A DNA stretch of 64,000 nt from assembly GCF_003231285.1 (NCBI RefSeq), contig NZ_QKNS01000003.1:522934-586933 (forward strand). The letters are read 5' to 3'. Of this stretch, positions 18,150-27,517 are shown piece after piece. Below the pieces are notes generated by a model. The model saw only the letters and a program-made list of their open reading frames with translations. It had not been told where the DNA came from and ran no database searches. Source of the DNA: Hymenobacter sediminis (GTDB lineage Bacteria; Bacteroidota; Bacteroidia; Cytophagales; Hymenobacteraceae). Within the stretch, counting starts at the first letter, position 1, and each line of letters opens with the position of its first letter. A program made the position numbers and the translations under genes.

Positions 18150-18902
18150 CTACTGCCCGCCGCGCCCCAGATAATTCAGCGCCCGCTCTACGTCCTCGGG
18201 CGTATCAATGCCGATGGTTTCCAGCTCGGTTTCAGCCGTCAGGATGCGGTAGCCGTGCTCTAGCCACCGAAGCTGCTCCAGGCTTTCGGCCAGCTCCAGC
18301 GCGGAAGAGGAGAGTTGGGTTATTTCGGCCAGCACGTCGGGGCGGTAGGCGTAGAGGCCGATGTGGCGCAGGTAGCGGTGGTGCTGCAGCCAGTTGGCTG
18401 GGTCTTGCTGCCGCTGATAGGGTAGGGGGTGGCGGCTAAAGTACAGCGCGTGGCCGGCAGCATCGCACACTACCTTGGGCAGGTGGGGGCTGAACAGCTC
18501 TTCCTCATTAACAACCGGCTTAACCAGAGTGGCCAGCTGGGGCGGTTGGGAATGGTCGAAAAGGCGCACCAGCGCGTCAATCTGGGCCGGGTGGATAAAG
18601 GGTTCGTCGCCCTGAATGTTAATGATGCAGTCGGCGGTAGTCTGGAGCTGCTGGTAGGCATCCCACACCCGGTCGGTGCCGCTGGGGTGGTCGGCAGAGG
18701 TCAGCACGGCCTCGCCGCCAAAATCACGCACATGCGCTAGAATCCGCTCGTCGTCGGTGGCTACCACCACCCGGCTCAGGCTCGATTGCCGGGCCTGGGT
18801 TACTACCCGCTGAATCATGGACTGTCCCGCCAAATCAACCAGCGGCTTGCCGGGCAGGCGAGTGGAAGAGTAGCGGGCGGGGATAATACCGATGGCTTGC
18901 AT
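18150..18902 (-). CDS. kdsB: 3-deoxy-manno-octulosonate cytidylyltransferase
   Basis: 250 residues, the expected size. The start is MQAIGIIPARYSSTRLPGKP, the CTP-binding N-terminus; ten extra residues from 18932 are rejected. ATDDERI (near 58), ADHPSGTDRV (near 80), INIQGDEPFI (near 98) and RHPLPYQR (near 150) are conserved KdsB segments. It activates Kdo as CMP-Kdo in the cytosol for attachment to lipid A, so it shows a Gram-negative cell with Kdo-bearing lipopolysaccharide or lipooligosaccharide. No other LPS gene is adjacent. Confidence 0.95.
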   Translation of the reverse strand: MQAIGIIPARYSSTRLPGKPLVDLAGQSMIQRVVTQARQSSLSRVVVATDDERILAHVRDFGGEAVLTSADHPSGTDRVWDAYQQLQTTADCIINIQGDEPFIHPAQIDALVRLFDHSQPPQLATLVKPVVNEEELFSPHLPKVVCDAAGHALYFSRHPLPYQRQQDPANWLQHHRYLRHIGLYAYRPDVLAEITQLSSSALELAESLEQLRWLEHGYRILTAETELETIGIDTPEDVERALNYLGRGGQ

Positions 18903-19165
18903 GTGCGGAAGGGGGTAGGGTGACGGCCGCAAAAAAACGGAAATTTCTGCTCACGCCGTCCGGCCGCTGTCATCAAAGACAAACCACGCAGGCCATGTCG
19001 TTGAGAAGTCAGGTGAGAAATGTCCTGAAATCAATCAATAAAAAAGCCTTGGTGTCATATAGTAGCGCTGGCTTTCGGTTGAATGCGTAACTTTCGGCAA
19101 ACTTTATGTAAGCAGGTGCATATCCCCTCTGGCCTGCCTGCTTACTACCCCTGCTTCTCTTTAGT

Positions 19166-20197
19166 ATGTTCCGATTTTCGTTGCTGACTACCGCGCTTGC
19201 TCTCACTGGTTTTACGGCCGCCGCTGGCCCTCGACCCGTAGCGCCTCCTGATTCAATTGGGGTAGAGTACCGCAACAACATCATGCTGATCAAGCACCGC
19301 GTGGGGCCGGGTGAAACCCTCTACGGGCTGGCTCGCCGCTACAAAGTGCCGGTGGAGCAGATTGTAGAAGCTAACTCGGGGCAGAAGGGGGCTTTAGTGA
19401 CCGGTCAGATTGTGCTGGTACCTCGCAACAGGGTAGTGCTGAGCCAACCAGCTGCGGCTCGGCCCGCCGCTCCGGTAACCTCCGCTGCTATCCGCTCCCT
19501 ACCCACCGATGCGCGCGGCAACCGCATTTACAAAGTAGAGCCCGGCGTGACGCTGTTCGCCATTGCGCGCCGCTTCCAGACAACTCCCGCCGAGCTATAT
19601 CGGCTCAATAACTTCCCGGCTAACTACAATGTGCGCGTAGGCCAGACGGTGATTGTAGCTGCTGGGGCAGGTAGCGCCGCCGCGCCGGCCCGTGCTGCTA
19701 CTCCAGCTCCGGCGGCTGCTGCCCCGGCCCGGCCCGCACCAACGGCCCGCCCGGAGCGCGACGATGAAACCGAGCGTGTAGCGCGCGAAACCCGGGAGCG
19801 GGAGGCGCGCGAACGAGCCGCTCGGGAACGGGCCCGCGACTCGGCCAACACTCCAGCCGTGACGCCTGCTGATCCGGCGGTCGAAGCCGCCGAAAGAGAC
19901 CGGGGCCCTTCCCGCGCCAGCGAAATTGTGCGCCGGGTGTCGGAAAGCGGCCTTGCCACGGCTATCCAGACGGATGCTTCCGATAAGTACCTGGCCCTGC
20001 ACAAAACCGCCCCGGTAGGTACTATTATGCAGGTGCGAAACATCATGAATGGGCAATCGGTGTACGTGCGCGTAATTGGGCCCCTGCCCGATACGGGCGA
20101 GAATACCAACATTCTGGTGCGCCTCTCCAAGAAAGCGGTGCAGCGCCTAGCTACCCCCGATCAGCGCTTCCGGGTAGAAACCAGCTACGTGCCGTAA
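19166..20197 (+). CDS. LysM-repeat envelope protein
   Basis: 343 residues. The signal peptide is FRFSLLTTALALTGFTAAAG. The first LysM is at about 45-88 (HRVGPGETLYGLARRY, then GQIVLVP) and the second at about 118-162 (YKVEPGVTLFAIARRF, then GQTVIVAAG). An alanine/proline linker and a highly charged Arg/Glu stretch (about 200-230) follow. The C-terminal 75 residues (YLALHKTAPVGTIMQVRNI, VYVRVIGPLPDTGEN) look like an RlpA-type double-psi beta-barrel. Expected to bind peptidoglycan in the periplasm or outer-membrane inner face. Stop and the next start are three bases apart, so it is co-transcribed with the Sel1 gene. Confidence 0.85.
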   Translation: MFRFSLLTTALALTGFTAAAGPRPVAPPDSIGVEYRNNIMLIKHRVGPGETLYGLARRYKVPVEQIVEANSGQKGALVTGQIVLVPRNRVVLSQPAAARPAAPVTSAAIRSLPTDARGNRIYKVEPGVTLFAIARRFQTTPAELYRLNNFPANYNVRVGQTVIVAAGAGSAAAPARAATPAPAAAAPARPAPTARPERDDETERVARETREREARERAARERARDSANTPAVTPADPAVEAAERDRGPSRASEIVRRVSESGLATAIQTDASDKYLALHKTAPVGTIMQVRNIMNGQSVYVRVIGPLPDTGENTNILVRLSKKAVQRLATPDQRFRVETSYVP

Positions 20198-20200
20198 CGA

Positions 20201-21025
20201 ATGCGTTGTATTTGCATACTGTTCTTGCTGTTGGGGCTGGGTTCCTGGTGTCAGGCCCAGCCGGGTAGCCACCCACTGGAGCGGGCCCATCACCACCAGC
20301 AGAGCGGCGAGTTTGAGCAGGCGCTGCCCTACCTGCAGCAAGCCGCCGAACAAGGTAGTGCGCCAGCTCAGTACGAGTTGGGAATAGCCTACCACAATGG
20401 CCAGGGCACCAGCCGCAACGACACGCTTGCTGTTGAGTGGCTAATCAAGGCGGCCCGCCAGCAGCACGCACCAGCGCATGTGGCACTGGCCAGTAAGCTG
20501 TGGTACTCAGGCTTAATCAGTAGAAAGCAGGTGCTAGCTTGGCTGCAGGCCAGTGCCGCGGCCGGCGACTTTCCCAGTCTGGTGTACCTTCAGTACCACT
20601 GCGACAGCACCTATGCCGACAGTCCAGCTCCGCCGCTGGCCGCCTACCCCTTGCAGCTTAGCAAGCAGGTAGCAGCGTACGTATCGGCGGCTACTCCGGC
20701 CGATAGTACTACCATCATGCAGCAGGCGCTTCGCCTAGGGACTTGGTACAAGAAAGGGTATCGGTTGAAGGCAGATCCGGTGGAAAGCTACTGCTGGTAT
20801 CTGCTAATGAACGAGATGCGCACAACCAGCGCCCATATCCTCTGGGTGGAGGCCATGCGCCAGGTGGCTGCTCTGCACCAGCAGCTGACTCCGACCCAAC
20901 GCGCACTGGCGCTACGCCGGGCCGAAACGGTTGGTAACCGGAAACTGCGGCGGCTTTCTCAGTTCAATCAAGCCATAGCCCGCTTCCAGCCTACCTCACC
21001 ATCAGCGCCGGCTACCTCCAACTAG
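20201..21025 (+). CDS. Secreted Sel1-repeat protein
   Basis: 274 residues. A signal peptide (CICILFLLLGLGSWCQAQ) precedes helical repeats. QALPYLQQAAEQGSAPAQYE with LGIAYHNGQG (about 45-75) is a textbook Sel1 repeat, followed by a second (AVEWLIKAARQQHAPAHVAL, about 83-110) and a third degenerate one (VLAWLQASAAAGDFPSLVYL). The C-terminal third is helical without recognisable repeat. Sel1 repeats mediate protein contacts. Being three bases downstream of the LysM gene, it may partner with it in the periplasm. Function otherwise unknown. Confidence 0.8.
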   Translation: MRCICILFLLLGLGSWCQAQPGSHPLERAHHHQQSGEFEQALPYLQQAAEQGSAPAQYELGIAYHNGQGTSRNDTLAVEWLIKAARQQHAPAHVALASKLWYSGLISRKQVLAWLQASAAAGDFPSLVYLQYHCDSTYADSPAPPLAAYPLQLSKQVAAYVSAATPADSTTIMQQALRLGTWYKKGYRLKADPVESYCWYLLMNEMRTTSAHILWVEAMRQVAALHQQLTPTQRALALRRAETVGNRKLRRLSQFNQAIARFQPTSPSAPATSN

Positions 21026-21057
21026 AAATAGTAGTCGCCTAATTCTATTCTGCCGCC

Positions 21058-21816
21058 GTGAATCACGCCCAGGTTCGAGCTTTGCTCGAAGAACAATACC
21101 AGCGCTACGACCAACCCGCCTTTATTGCCGCCGACCCGATCAGCATCCCGCACCGCTTCACCCAGCGCCAGGACGTGGAAATCAGCGGGTTGTTTGCGGC
21201 CCTGCTGGCCTGGGGGCGCCGCCCTACCATCATCAGTAAATGCAATGAGCTGCTGCGCCGCATGGACGACGCGCCCTACCAGTTCATTACCCAGCACCAC
21301 GACGAAGATTTGAAAGGGCTGCTGGGCTTCTGCCACCGAACATTCTGCGATACCGACCTGCTGTACTTCGTGCACTGGCTTCGCTGGTTTTACCAGAGGC
21401 ATGAGACCCTGGAGGATGCGTTTCTGGGCGGCAGCACGCAGAAGGAGCGCCTGGAAAACTTCCATAACCTGTTCTTCAGCCTCGACGATGCCCCTCAACG
21501 CACCCGCAAGCACGTAGCTACTCCCGCCCGCGGCTCGGCCTGCAAGCGCGTGAATATGTACCTGCGCTGGATGGTACGCCCTGATCCGCGCGGCGTCGAT
21601 TTCGGGCTCTGGACCCGCCTTTCCCCTGCCGACCTCATCTGCCCCTGTGATGTGCACGTCGAGCGTGTAGCGCGGCGTCTGGGCCTGCTGGAGCGCAAGC
21701 AGGTTGACTGGCTGGCTGCCGAAGAACTCACCGCCCACCTCCGTACCTTCGACCCCCTGGACCCGGTGAAGTATGATTTCGCGTTGTTTGGGCTGGGCGT
21801 GGAAGGCGTAATGTAG
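21058..21816 (+). CDS. TIGR02757 (DUF2400) family protein
   Basis: 252 residues from a GTG start at 21058. ADPISIPHRFTQRQDVEISG (about 23-42) followed by LFAALLAWGRR matches the conserved start of the TIGR02757 family, and CKRVNMYLRWMVRPDPRGVD followed by FGLW with DLICPCDVHVERVARRLGLL is its central signature. The helical layout and conserved Lys and Asp resemble an HhH-type DNA-glycosylase core, which is inference. Function unknown. It follows the Sel1 gene by 32 bases on the same strand and may be read through with it. Confidence 0.85.
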   Translation: MNHAQVRALLEEQYQRYDQPAFIAADPISIPHRFTQRQDVEISGLFAALLAWGRRPTIISKCNELLRRMDDAPYQFITQHHDEDLKGLLGFCHRTFCDTDLLYFVHWLRWFYQRHETLEDAFLGGSTQKERLENFHNLFFSLDDAPQRTRKHVATPARGSACKRVNMYLRWMVRPDPRGVDFGLWTRLSPADLICPCDVHVERVARRLGLLERKQVDWLAAEELTAHLRTFDPLDPVKYDFALFGLGVEGVM

Positions 21817-21879
21817 AAGAGGAGCTAAGGCCTCATGTTACATTTAATTTATTGAATCTTTCCCGCCCTCGCGAGTGTT

Positions 21880-21887
21880 TATCTTCG
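21880..21887 (+). promoter_or_regulatory. Possible -7 box for mutS2
   Basis: TATCTTCG, 7 of 8 to TAnnTTTG, 43 bases before the TTG start. The nearest upstream TTG is 25 bases away, longer than usual. Confidence 0.35.
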
Positions 21888-21930
21888 CATTCCCATCCCA
21901 TTATCAAGTACACAATACCAACTACTTCGT

Positions 21931-24348
21931 TTGATTCTTCCTCAGAACTTTGAGCAAAAAATAGGTTTTTCGCAGCTGCGCGAAATGCTGGAACAGTTGT
22001 GCTTAAGCGCACTGGGCCGGCAGTTTGTGGCCAAGATGTCGTTTCAGACTAAGGCTGATCAGCTGGAAAAACTACTGCTGCAAACCGACGAATTTCGCCA
22101 GCTCCTGAACAGTGGCGCCGATTTTCCCAGCCAGCACTATCACGATGTGCACCAGCATTTGGTGCGCGCCAACCTGCCTGGCTCTTACTTGGATGTAGCG
22201 GCCTTCTTTGCCGTGAAAATGAGTTTGCGCACCATCCGGGAAGCGCTGACTTTCTTTACCCGCGCCGAAGAAAGCTTGTACCCAACCCTACGCCTGTTGG
22301 GCATCGGGGTGCAGGTGGACCGCAACCTAATGGCCAACCTAGACAAGGTGGTGGACGATGAAGGACAGGTGCGCGAGGATGCTTCCCCGCTGCTGCGCCA
22401 GATTCGGCAGGAACTGATTAACCGCCAGGGCCAACTGCGTAAGCAGATTGCCGGTATCTTGCGCCACGCTCGCCAGGAAGGCTGGGTGCCCGAGGGTGCC
22501 GAGCCCACTATCCGGGGTGGCCGCTTGGTGCTACCTGTAATTGTGGAGCACAAGCGCCGGGTAAAAGGCCTGATTCATGATGAGTCGGCGACGGGCCAGA
22601 CGGTGTTCATTGAGCCGGAAGCCGTATTCGAGCTGAATAACGACATCAAGGATCTGGAAAATGCCTACCAGCGCGAACTGGTGCGCATTCTGACCCAGCT
22701 CACGGCCCAGCTGCGCCCCCATATCCCGGACCTGCGCAAGGCATATCAGTACCTTGGCCTGCTCGATTTTATTCGGGCCAAGGCTCAACTGGCGCGTCAG
22801 CTGGAAGCGGTGCTGCCGGTACTCAACCCACGTCCCCATATTCGGTGGCAGCGGGTGCGGCACCCGTTGCTCTATCTCACGTTCCAGGCCCACGCCAAGG
22901 ACGACCCACGCGAGGTAGTGCCCCTAGATATTGAGCTAAATCAAGAACAGCGCATCTTGCTTATCTCAGGGCCGAACGCCGGTGGTAAATCGGTGAGCAT
23001 GAAAACGGTAGGTCTGGTGCAGTACATGCTGCAGTGCGGACTGTTGATTCCGGCCGGCGAAGAGTCGGAGGCGGGCGTGTTTGATGATATTTTCCTGGAT
23101 ATCGGCGACGAGCAAAGCCTGGAAAACGACCTGAGTACGTATTCCTCGCACCTGCTCAGCATGAAGCAGTTCGTGACGCTGGCCAACAAGCGCAGCCTGG
23201 TGCTGATTGACGAGTTTGGGACGGGTACCGAGCCCAGCCTAGGCGGCGCCATTGCCGAAGCCGTGCTGGAGCAGCTCAACCGGGCTCGTGCCTTCGGGGT
23301 CATCACAACTCACTACACCAACCTGAAGAACTACGCCGAGCGCACCCCGGGCATCATCAACGGGGCCATGCGCTACGACCCTGAGCAGTTGCAGCCCCTC
23401 TACCGCCTCGAAATCGGCAAACCCGGCTCCAGCTTCGCCATCGAAATTGCCCGCAAAATTGGTTTGCCTAAGCAGATTGTAGAGCGCGCTACTCAGCTGG
23501 TGGGCAAGGATAAAATCCGCTACGACCGGCTGCTGGAAGGCTTGGAAAAAGAGAAAACTGAGCTGGAGCAGCGCACGGCCGAGGCAGCCAAGCAGGAGCG
23601 GCGTATGAAAAAGGCCGCCCAGGAATATCAGGACCTTAAGAAGTACCTCGACGATACGACCCTTGATGTGCTGCGTGAGGCCAAATCCAAGGCCAAAATG
23701 CTGCTTAAAGATGCTAACCAGCAGATTGAAGCTACTATCCAGGAAATCAGGGTAGGACAGGCCGAGAAGGAGCGCACCAAGGAGGCCCGCGGCAAGCTGG
23801 ATACCTTTGTGCGGGAAAAGCTGCAGATTGAGCCGCCCAAGCCCAAAGCTACCCGTGAGCTAGCTGACCCCAACACGCTTAAGCCCGGCGACAAGGTAGC
23901 GCTGCTGGGTCAGGAGGGGCACGGCGAAATCATGGCGGTGAAGGGCAAAACGGCTGAGGTTTCTTTCGGCGGCCTCAAAACCATCGTTAAGGTGAATCAG
24001 CTCGAAAAGTTGACGCGGTCCGAGATTCGGGAGCGGGAAAAGGAGGCGGCTCGTAAGGCCCCGGCCCAGCACGCTACCCTCGATATCACCGGCCGTATGT
24101 CAGGTTTCAATACGACCCTGGATTTGCGCGGGGAGCGGGCCGAAGATGCGCTTAATCGCATCATGGCGTACGTAGATGATGCCGTGATGCTGGGCATTCC
24201 GGAAATCAAGATTCTGCACGGCCGAGGCAACGGCGTTCTTCGCCAGGTGGTGCGCGACTACCTGCACCGCGTCCGGGAAATAGCCAGCGTGGCCGACGAG
24301 CACGCCGACCGTGGCGGCGACGGTGCTACGGTAGCCGTACTTAAATAA
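21931..24348 (+). CDS. mutS2: MutS2 family endonuclease/ATPase with Smr domain
   Basis: 805 residues from a TTG start (LPQNFEQKIGFSQLREMLEQ). There is no MutS domain I, as expected for MutS2. The core and lever helices run to about 310. The ATPase shows Walker A GPNAGGKS (347-354) and Walker B LVLIDEFGTGTEP (near 422), then the STYSSHL switch. A coiled coil (about 520-610) precedes a KOW-like segment (LKPGDKVALLGQEGHGEI) and a C-terminal Smr nuclease domain (about 725-800: LDLRGERAEDALNRI, ILHGRGNGVLR). MutS2 acts on branched DNA and on collided ribosomes in other bacteria. Which role applies here is open. It appears to be monocistronic. Confidence 0.95.
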   Translation: MILPQNFEQKIGFSQLREMLEQLCLSALGRQFVAKMSFQTKADQLEKLLLQTDEFRQLLNSGADFPSQHYHDVHQHLVRANLPGSYLDVAAFFAVKMSLRTIREALTFFTRAEESLYPTLRLLGIGVQVDRNLMANLDKVVDDEGQVREDASPLLRQIRQELINRQGQLRKQIAGILRHARQEGWVPEGAEPTIRGGRLVLPVIVEHKRRVKGLIHDESATGQTVFIEPEAVFELNNDIKDLENAYQRELVRILTQLTAQLRPHIPDLRKAYQYLGLLDFIRAKAQLARQLEAVLPVLNPRPHIRWQRVRHPLLYLTFQAHAKDDPREVVPLDIELNQEQRILLISGPNAGGKSVSMKTVGLVQYMLQCGLLIPAGEESEAGVFDDIFLDIGDEQSLENDLSTYSSHLLSMKQFVTLANKRSLVLIDEFGTGTEPSLGGAIAEAVLEQLNRARAFGVITTHYTNLKNYAERTPGIINGAMRYDPEQLQPLYRLEIGKPGSSFAIEIARKIGLPKQIVERATQLVGKDKIRYDRLLEGLEKEKTELEQRTAEAAKQERRMKKAAQEYQDLKKYLDDTTLDVLREAKSKAKMLLKDANQQIEATIQEIRVGQAEKERTKEARGKLDTFVREKLQIEPPKPKATRELADPNTLKPGDKVALLGQEGHGEIMAVKGKTAEVSFGGLKTIVKVNQLEKLTRSEIREREKEAARKAPAQHATLDITGRMSGFNTTLDLRGERAEDALNRIMAYVDDAVMLGIPEIKILHGRGNGVLRQVVRDYLHRVREIASVADEHADRGGDGATVAVLK

Positions 24349-24362
24349 TCTGCCCATTCACT

Positions 24363-24439
24363 GTCATTCCGACTGTAGGGAAGAATCTGGGTTAGCCTCC
24401 AGCAGGCAAACTTAAATTCCTCCTTACGGTCGGAATGAC
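24363..24439. repeat. Palindromic repeat, GTCATTCCGAC type
   Basis: GTCATTCCGAC at the left end is the exact inverse of GTCGGAATGAC at the right end, with AAGAATCTGGGTT inside. It is the same family as the copies at 54797, 56739, 59337, 59459 and 61987. Confidence 0.75.
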
Positions 24440-24468
24440 CCATTTTTCAGCTTCTCATTTTCAACCAT

Positions 24469-25398
24469 ATGCACCCCCGCAATCCTCACGCCGCCCGCTA
24501 CAACTTCCCGGAACTCGTGCAAACCAGCCCCGAGCTAGCTTCTTTCGTCATTCCTAACCCCACCGGCGACAGCAGCATTGATTTTGCCAATCCGGCCGCC
24601 GTGAAGGCCCTAAACCGCGCGCTGCTCAAGCAACACTACGGGGTAGCACATTGGGATGTGCCCGCCGGCTACCTCTGCCCGCCGATTCCGGGCCGGGCCG
24701 ACTACCTGCACTATGCCGCCGACCTGCTGGCTGCCGACCACGCGGGCGTGATTCCGCGAGATAAATCGGTGCATGTGCTGGATGTGGGGGTAGGCGCGAA
24801 CTGCGTGTATCCCATCATCGGGACGCAGGTGTACGGCTGGCGGTTTGTGGGCTCAGAAGTGGATGCGGTAGCTCTGCGCGCTGCCAAAAGCATGGTGGCC
24901 GTTAATCCCGTGTTAGCTGGTCGCATTGATTTGCGTTTGCAAGGCAATAAGGAGGACATCTTTGCAGGCATCGTGAAGCCCCGGGAAGAGTTCGACCTGG
25001 TTATCTGCAATCCGCCGTTTCACACCTCCGCCGCTGATGCTGCCGCCGGGAGCCGCCGCAAAGGCCGCAACTTGGGCTATGCCAAAACCAAAGCTGCCGA
25101 GCCTGTACTGAACTTCGGCGGGCAGAATACGGAACTCTGGTGCGAAGGCGGCGAGGAAGGTTTTTTGAAGCGCATGGTAACGCAGAGCGTACCGCTGGCG
25201 ACTCAGGTACTCTGGTTTTCATCGCTCATCTCCAAAAAAGAAACGCTGCGGAGTGCCCACTATTTCCTGGGCCAGGTGGGTGCCACGGAGGTGAAAGTGC
25301 TGGATATGAGCCAGGGACAGAAAATCAGCCGGGTAGTGGCCTGGACATTTCAGGAGCCTAGCCAGCGCCAGGCCTGGGCTCAGCGTCGTTGGAAGTAG
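24469..25398 (+). CDS. rlmF: 23S rRNA (adenine(1618)-N6)-methyltransferase
   Basis: 309 residues. The start [20 protein letters not shown] is the diagnostic RlmF N-terminus (HPRNxHxxxYDF). The SAM-binding region is near 104 ([16 protein letters not shown]). The catalytic N6-adenine motif is NPPF near 183 ([16 protein letters not shown]), and the conserved GGxxAELWxxGGE segment appears as [20 protein letters not shown]. It methylates A1618 of 23S rRNA with S-adenosylmethionine. The final QAWAQRRWK is the ordinary end. It stands alone, with a palindromic repeat before it. Confidence 0.93.
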   Translation: MHPRNPHAARYNFPELVQTSPELASFVIPNPTGDSSIDFANPAAVKALNRALLKQHYGVAHWDVPAGYLCPPIPGRADYLHYAADLLAADHAGVIPRDKSVHVLDVGVGANCVYPIIGTQVYGWRFVGSEVDAVALRAAKSMVAVNPVLAGRIDLRLQGNKEDIFAGIVKPREEFDLVICNPPFHTSAADAAAGSRRKGRNLGYAKTKAAEPVLNFGGQNTELWCEGGEEGFLKRMVTQSVPLATQVLWFSSLISKKETLRSAHYFLGQVGATEVKVLDMSQGQKISRVVAWTFQEPSQRQAWAQRRWK

Positions 25399-25434
25399 GG
25401 GTAGGCGGGAACGCCCTTCTGCACAGGAGCCCGG

Positions 25435-26181
25435 CTACACCCACGCGTGCCCAACTACCAAACAGCTATTAAGCAAACAATGGGCACCCACAGCCACCCA
25501 GCAAGAGTTAGTCCGCTCACGCACCCACAAAAGCAAACTGCCCATTGCAAAATGGTACACTACAGTGTGCAGAGGAAAATGAGTGGGTGATACCCATGCG
25601 CCAACATATTGCCACAGCTCCATGCCGTGGCCTAGCTCGAACAGCCGTACCGGAAATTTGAGGCCATGGCCCAGTATAAAGAGTGCTACCCCTACCACGC
25701 CACCCCAGCTTGTGTAGGTGCCGGGTAAAGGCACCACCTTCGGGAAGACACGGCTCAGAATGCCCAACAACACACCCCGGTAAAACAGCTCCTCCTCGAG
25801 CCCTGGCATAAGCACATAGTAGAGTTTCTCACCAGTAGTCAGCAAACGAAAGCCGTAGCGGGAGACAACAGCATCAATGAAAAGCCCAGCGGCCACCAGG
25901 AGTACAACCGGCACCACAACTCTGCCCGATTTGGGCAGCATTCGCTGTAGTCCAGCCTCAGTTGGCGTAGTCCAGTGCAAGCCGTAAATAAGGAGCATCG
26001 ACAGCAGAATAGACAGGCCTTTGCCTAGCCATAGGGGTAGCAAAATCGCACAAGCACGCATTCCGCATGCCAAGGCCGCTGCTGCCAGCCAGCGTGGGGC
26101 AGTAGTGAGTTGGCGGGCACACAGCAGTAAACACAAGCAAACCCACAGGAAGCTCCAAAAAACAATAGTGGCAAGAAGCAT
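25435..26181 (-). CDS. CPBP-family intramembrane metalloprotease
   Basis: About 248 residues from ATG 26181; a TTG at 26235 would add 18 residues that extend the first helix. Around seven hydrophobic helices are visible. The motif EEELFYRGVLLGILSRVFP (near 148-166) is the CPBP/Abi signature (EExxxR), with HGLKF and HTVVYHFAMG supplying the later His residues. Family members are Rce1-like proteases; in bacteria some act in bacteriocin immunity, but most are uncharacterised. GC is a little lower and spacing looser than its neighbours, which may indicate an accessory gene. Confidence 0.8.
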   Translation of the reverse strand: MLLATIVFWSFLWVCLCLLLCARQLTTAPRWLAAAALACGMRACAILLPLWLGKGLSILLSMLLIYGLHWTTPTEAGLQRMLPKSGRVVVPVVLLVAAGLFIDAVVSRYGFRLLTTGEKLYYVLMPGLEEELFYRGVLLGILSRVFPKVVPLPGTYTSWGGVVGVALFILGHGLKFPVRLFELGHGMELWQYVGAWVSPTHFPLHTVVYHFAMGSLLLWVRERTNSCWVAVGAHCLLNSCLVVGHAWV

Positions 26182-26292
26182 AGTGGATATTGCCAGTAGA
26201 TAGTATAAGTGGTTTACTTCCTCTGGACTCTGCAACGCGCTTTCCTATTCTTTCTTGTTTGAGGCTTCTGTTCCACAGAAAGAGCATGAGAC

Positions 26293-26340
26293 TCACACTA
26301 AAAAGGCAGCTCTTGATCAGGAGCTGCCTTTTTAGTGTGA
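26293..26340 (-). terminator. Terminator of murB
   Basis: TCACACTAAAAAGGCAGCTC pairs with its reverse complement across a short loop (TTGATCAG), with A and T tracts within the stem. It follows the murB stop on the minus strand. Confidence 0.85.
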
Positions 26341-26359
26341 TGTGAGTAAGTGGACTCAA

Positions 26360-27388
26360 CTAGAAGATGTTGACCTCGGGGTGCAGTTCAATGCCGAACT
26401 TTTCGCGCACGGAGCCAATAATGTCGTGGGCCAGTTCCCGGATGTCTTGGCCTTGGGCACCGCCGTGGTTTACCAGCACCAGCGCCTGCTTGTCGTGCAC
26501 GCCGTGGGCACCCCGGCGCTGGCCCTTCCAGCCGCATTGCTCAATCAGCCAAGCGGCCGGCACTTTCACGCCGCCCGGTACGGGGTAGCCTGGCAGCTCG
26601 GGGTAGTGGGCTTTCAGTTCATCGAATTTCAGCTGGGAGATTTCCGGGTTCTTGAAAAAGGAGCCGGCGTTACCGATTTGGGCGGGGTCGGGGAGCTTGC
26701 TGCGGCGGATGTGCATCACGGCTTCGCTCACCTCACGAGGGGTAGGCTCGCCGCCGATGCCCATGTCTTCGAGGGTGGTTTTGATGGCCCCGTAGCTGAC
26801 GTTGGGCCGGGCCTGGCGGTGCAGGCGCAGCACCACACCCGTTACGATGTACTGGTTTTTCAGTGGGCCTTTGAACACGCTTTCCCGGTAACCGAAACCA
26901 CACTCATTGGCCGAAAAGGTGCGCACCTGTCCGGTACTAATTTCCAAAGCTTCCAGCTGCTCAAACGTATCCTTCAACTCTGAGCCGTAGGCCCCGATGT
27001 TCTGGAGCGGCGCCGCGCCTACCGTGCCCGGAATCAGGGAGAGGTTCTCGATGCCGCTCAACTCCTGGTCCAGGGTGTACTGCACCAACCCGTGCCACGA
27101 CTCGCCGGCCCCGGCCCGCACCAGGGCGGTTTCCTCATCCTGACTGATAATAGCAAGCCCCCGGATTTCATTTTTGAGCACGACGCCGTCGAAGTCGCGG
27201 GTGAAGAGCAAGTTGGAACCGCCACCCAGCACTAGCTTCTCCGTGGCCTGCACTTCGGGCAGCGCCAGCAGTGCCCGCAGTTCTTCCTCTGATGTAAACC
27301 GGGCGAAAAGCCGCGCTTTTACATCCAGACCGAACGTGTTGTAGGGGCGAAGAGAAACGTGGTGTTCAAGAACGGGAGCCGAAGCCAT
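26360..27388 (-). CDS. murB: UDP-N-acetylenolpyruvoylglucosamine reductase
   Basis: 342 residues, type I (E. coli-like) length. YNTFGLDVKA near 16-25 starts the FAD-binding part. LVLGGGSNLLFT (52-63) and IPGTVGAAPLQNIGAYGSEL (near 115-134) bind FAD. FGYRESVFKG and GNAGSFFKNPEIS (the catalytic Ser region) follow, and the C-terminal HPEVNIF has the conserved Glu. It reduces UDP-GlcNAc-enolpyruvate to UDP-MurNAc with NADPH in peptidoglycan synthesis, in the cytosol. It is not in a mur cluster here; its own promoter (-7 at 27417-27424) and terminator indicate a single-gene unit. Confidence 0.96.
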   Translation of the reverse strand: MASAPVLEHHVSLRPYNTFGLDVKARLFARFTSEEELRALLALPEVQATEKLVLGGGSNLLFTRDFDGVVLKNEIRGLAIISQDEETALVRAGAGESWHGLVQYTLDQELSGIENLSLIPGTVGAAPLQNIGAYGSELKDTFEQLEALEISTGQVRTFSANECGFGYRESVFKGPLKNQYIVTGVVLRLHRQARPNVSYGAIKTTLEDMGIGGEPTPREVSEAVMHIRRSKLPDPAQIGNAGSFFKNPEISQLKFDELKAHYPELPGYPVPGGVKVPAAWLIEQCGWKGQRRGAHGVHDKQALVLVNHGGAQGQDIRELAHDIIGSVREKFGIELHPEVNIF

Positions 27389-27416
27389 ACGAAAAGCGCT
27401 GAAGGTGATTTCGGGG

Positions 27417-27424
27417 CAAAGGTA
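27417..27424 (-). promoter_or_regulatory. -7 box of murB
   Basis: The minus strand reads TACCTTTG, a full match to TAnnTTTG, 28 bases before the murB ATG. No TTG at standard spacing is seen. Confidence 0.55.
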
Positions 27425-27464
27425 GCCGTTTGGCTATTGTGGGGATTACTGTGGGCTACAAAAG

Positions 27465-27500
27465 AAAGGTCCGCTACCTGATAGGGTAGTGGACCTTTTA
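27465..27500 (-). terminator. Terminator of the FucP-type transporter gene
   Basis: AAAGGTCCGCTACC pairs with GGTAGTGGACCTTTT (one G-T pair), 17 bases past the stop on the minus strand. Confidence 0.75.
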
Positions 27501-27517
27501 AAGCATCAGTCAGGCAG